A stretch of DNA of 5,973 bases from Nitrososphaera sp. Its GTDB lineage: Archaea > Thermoproteota > Nitrososphaeria > Nitrososphaerales > Nitrososphaeraceae. Each line of letters begins with the position of its first letter. Within the stretch, counting starts at the first letter, position 1. Where the stretch lies: assembly GCA_023252395.1 (NCBI GenBank), contig JAJPDY010000081.1:1-5973 (forward strand). The letters are read 5' to 3'. Below the pieces are notes generated by a model, which was given only the letters and a program-made list of their open reading frames with translations, was not told the origin of the DNA and searched no databases. The position numbers were made by a program, and so were the translations under genes. This document shows positions 4,728 through 5,973 of the stretch, piece by piece.

Positions 4728-5039
4728 TGCTCGCGAGATCGGGACATCGATTGTGGAAACGTTCCTTGTCCTGCCGTCTTCTGACTGGACTGTCTCAGAA
4801 CCCAGCTTTATAGGTCCGATCTTGTACCCGAGCGTGTCCATGCGCTTGACAATTATCTGGGCCACGTCTACGGCTCTTGTGATGCTCTTTCCCCTTGCCT
4901 TTATTATTACGGTCGGTTCGTTTGCCAGCTGCACCAAAGTCGCAGTGACGTAGGTCATGAGCGGTTTTTTACCGATAAATATTTCGTTGCTTGGCTTGCT
5001 TTGCCTGACAGTGTTGGTATTTGTGGTGTTTGTAGACAT
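4722..5039 (-). CDS. alba: Alba DNA/RNA-binding chromatin protein
   Basis: The 105-residue protein matches the Alba fold throughout. Motifs are NEIFIGKKPLMTYVTATLVQ (18-37), VIIKARGKSITRAVDVAQI (44-62) and the C-terminal hairpin KLGSETVQSEDGRTRNVSTI (78-97). Alba is an abundant archaeal dimer that coats DNA and binds RNA. GKKP contains the lysine pair matching K16/K17 of Sulfolobus Sso10b, which contact nucleic acid; K16 is the acetylated residue there. The ~17-residue N-terminal tail is rich in Thr and Asn (MSTNTTNTNTVRQSKPS), longer than in short crenarchaeal Alba proteins, and probably disordered. ATG 5039 follows a good TATA box by about 28 bases, fitting a strong leaderless transcript. 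The gene ends in a stem-loop plus T-rich tract. Confidence 0.96.
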   Translation of the reverse strand: MSTNTTNTNTVRQSKPSNEIFIGKKPLMTYVTATLVQLANEPTVIIKARGKSITRAVDVAQIIVKRMDTLGYKIGPIKLGSETVQSEDGRTRNVSTIDVPISRAK

Positions 5040-5063
5040 GGTGCGAGAGTATTCAGCACAGTA

Positions 5064-5071
5064 GAATATAA
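5064..5071 (-). promoter_or_regulatory. TATA box of the Alba gene
   Basis: TTATATTC on the minus strand is centred about 28 bases before ATG 5039. The 63-base gap behind the upstream 79-residue gene contains this box and no clear terminator, so Alba probably has its own promoter with some read-through possible. Confidence 0.6.
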
Positions 5072-5102
5072 CGTTTATTCTCGGATGTTCTAGCAGAGCG
5101 TA

Positions 5103-5342
5103 TCAGCTTGGCTGTGCATATTTCTTGAGTATGCTTTCAAGTTGCGACGGGTTCTCGGCTATCTCTTTCACGGCGTCAGGGTTCTCCACTTCGTAGCAAT
5201 GTAGCAGGCTGTCTTCGTCCTTGTAGAACAGGAACACCTTGCCTTCGTGGATTATGTGGTACAGCTGGTCAGGCACCATCTTTTCCGTCTTGAGCTTGAT
5301 GCCTTCCTCATTGGCTACCACCGGATAGTCGTCGCCTGACAT
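5103..5342 (-). CDS. Hypothetical acidic protein, 79 residues
   Basis: I do not recognise the family. The protein is small, soluble and acidic. The first part looks beta-rich, with strands around GIKLKTEKMV (14-23), QLYHIIHEGKVFLFYKDED (26-44) and LLHCYEVEN (47-55). It ends in a helix (about 56-75, PDAVKEIAENPSQLESILKK). The pattern HEGKVFLFYKDEDSLLHCYEV suggests a small sheet of four to five strands. One cysteine (C49) is present. ATG 5342 is placed about 26 bases after a TATA-like box, so it is probably leaderless. It diverges from the flavoprotein gene across 76 bases and lies 63 bases upstream of Alba in the same direction. Confidence 0.7.
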   Translation of the reverse strand: MSGDDYPVVANEEGIKLKTEKMVPDQLYHIIHEGKVFLFYKDEDSLLHCYEVENPDAVKEIAENPSQLESILKKYAQPS

Positions 5343-5364
5343 TGTCTAGCCTTGGCGGCAGAGA

Positions 5365-5372
5365 CTATTTAT
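5365..5372 (-). promoter_or_regulatory. TATA-like box of the 79-residue hypothetical gene
   Basis: ATAAATAG on the minus strand is centred about 26 bases before ATG 5342. It lies 15 bases from the oppositely facing box of the flavoprotein gene, so the two promoters are back to back. Confidence 0.55.
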
Positions 5373-5387
5373 TCAATCGCTCTATCT

Positions 5388-5395
5388 CTTTATTA
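5388..5395 (+). promoter_or_regulatory. TATA-like box of the flavoprotein gene
   Basis: CTTTATTA is centred about 27 bases before ATG 5419 and only about 12 before GTG 5404. This spacing selects the ATG as the leaderless start and argues against the upstream GTG. Confidence 0.55.
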
Positions 5396-5418
5396 CTTCT
5401 GTTGTGCCTTATACCAAA

Positions 5419-5847
5419 ATGGCTCAGAGAAGCAAGGCCAAGCCTGCAGTGAGGTTTGCAAAAGCCGAGAAAAAGTTTCTTGACCAGAATGAATTATGCA
5501 AGGTAGCCACATCCCATAATGACTCTCCGCATGTCACGCCAGTGAACTTTATCTTCAACGACGGCTCGTTCTACTTTGCCACGGATTACGAATCTAGAAA
5601 GTACAAGAACCTTGAAAAGAACAAGAGCATCGCCTTGGTGGTTGACACCTACAATTCTACCACCGACAACAAGGCCGTTGTGATTCAGGGAGCCGCAGAA
5701 ATTATCGAAAAAGGCAAGGAATTCAAAAGGCTGTATGACATGTTTTACAAAAAGTTTGACTGGGTCAGGGAAGACCCTTGGGAAGAGGAGGAAGCGCCAT
5801 TTGTTAAAGTCAGGCCGCTGCACAAGACTAGTTGGGGATTAAAGTAG
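5419..5847 (+). CDS. PNPOx-like FMN/F420-binding split-barrel protein
   Basis: The 142-residue protein has the pyridoxamine-5'-phosphate-oxidase-like split-barrel pattern. LCKVATSHNDSPHVTPVNFI (26-45) is the first strand pair. FYFATDYESRKYKNLEKNKS (51-70) is the characteristic strand plus cofactor-phosphate-binding segment, with Arg60, Lys61 and Lys63. IALVVDTY (71-78), AVVIQGAAEIIEKGKEF (86-102) and a C-terminal strand FVKVRPLHKTSWGL (128-141) follow. Family members bind FMN, F420 or haem and act as small oxidoreductases or ligand-binding proteins; the exact cofactor is not decidable here, and true PNPOx (PdxH) is longer. The basic N-terminus (QRSKAKPAVRFAKAEKK) is not a signal peptide. The acidic insert REDPWEEEEAP (117-127) is notable. 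Start ATG 5419 is preferred over GTG 5404, which would add five residues, because of the TATA spacing. Confidence 0.85.
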   Translation: MAQRSKAKPAVRFAKAEKKFLDQNELCKVATSHNDSPHVTPVNFIFNDGSFYFATDYESRKYKNLEKNKSIALVVDTYNSTTDNKAVVIQGAAEIIEKGKEFKRLYDMFYKKFDWVREDPWEEEEAPFVKVRPLHKTSWGLK

Positions 5848-5973
5848 GTTCATGAGACATTATTGAGTTCGGCTAACTTGTTATGGCATGGATAATTGGC
5901 CTTATGGCAGAGCTACATCATTTCGCCCGCTGCTAGGCGCATGGGCACTACTCCACCTCTTTAAAGATATTCT
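5848..5973. other. Right-end region without a supported gene
   Basis: I see no convincing coding region in these 126 bases. A leftward frame entering from the right edge reads NIFKEVE and stops at TAG 5948-5950; it could be the last seven codons of a gene facing the flavoprotein, but this is too short to support. A direct repeat TTATGGCA occurs at 5881-5888 and 5902-5909. CTTTAAAG near the edge could be a TATA box for a rightward gene outside the window. No tRNA-like structure was found and no terminator T-run follows the flavoprotein stop. Confidence 0.4.

Noticed and set aside
5494..5823. Leftward open frame of 109 codons inside the flavoprotein gene
   Set aside because: It is antisense to a clear split-barrel protein and has no family pattern.
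5920..5945. Possible hairpin-forming GC-rich segment that might be a small RNA
   Set aside because: The arms are only 3-4 bases with a bulge, no box C/D motifs or T-run are nearby, and no tRNA arms could be built.
1..5973. CRISPR array, insertion sequence or defence system
   Set aside because: No spaced direct repeats, terminal inverted repeats, transposase, nuclease or toxin-antitoxin motifs were seen in any frame.

Overview
This window looks like a piece of an archaeal chromosome, most likely from an ammonia-oxidising Thaumarchaeote (Nitrososphaera-like). The evidence is an Alba chromatin protein and short, tightly packed genes. A/T-rich TATA-like boxes also sit about 25-29 bases before most start codons, as expected for leaderless archaeal transcripts, and no strong Shine-Dalgarno sites are evident. 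Archaeal origin is well supported. The thaumarchaeal assignment is an inference from protein style and mid-range base composition. No rRNA, tRNA, CRISPR array or insertion sequence was seen.

Layout, left to right. Bases 1-1886 read leftward: a GNAT acetyltransferase cut off by the left edge (its frame is open from 516 to base 1), a short cysteinyl-tRNA synthetase-like protein that ends 4 bases before it, and a 72-residue helical protein. Bases 1980-3053 hold a leftward radical SAM enzyme with a cysteine-rich SPASM-type C-terminus. A LysE/RhtB-family exporter (3139-3768) diverges from it. It meets a leftward 91-residue hypothetical protein tail to tail, with only 6 bases between the stop codons, inside a cluster of nested palindromes. 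Next come a leftward 87-residue hypothetical protein and, divergently, a small two-helix membrane protein (4457-4696). The membrane protein converges on the leftward Alba gene. Finally, a leftward 79-residue hypothetical protein and a rightward FMN/F420-type split-barrel flavoprotein share one divergent promoter region. Bases 5848-5973 contain no convincing gene.

Two regions stand out. First, the CysRS-like protein keeps the HIGH and KMSKS motifs. However, the position matching one zinc-binding Cys of E. coli CysRS is Asp, another ligand is His instead of Glu, and the C-terminal anticodon-binding region is missing. It is coupled to a GNAT gene. It could be a minimal CysRS or a cysteine ligase working on something other than tRNA. 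Second, several short palindromes lie exactly at promoters, start codons or stop codons. The clearest are 1628-1642, touching the synthetase-like gene's start, and 3754-3787, at the convergent gene junction. The remaining genes look like independently promoted single genes, not a multi-gene pathway.
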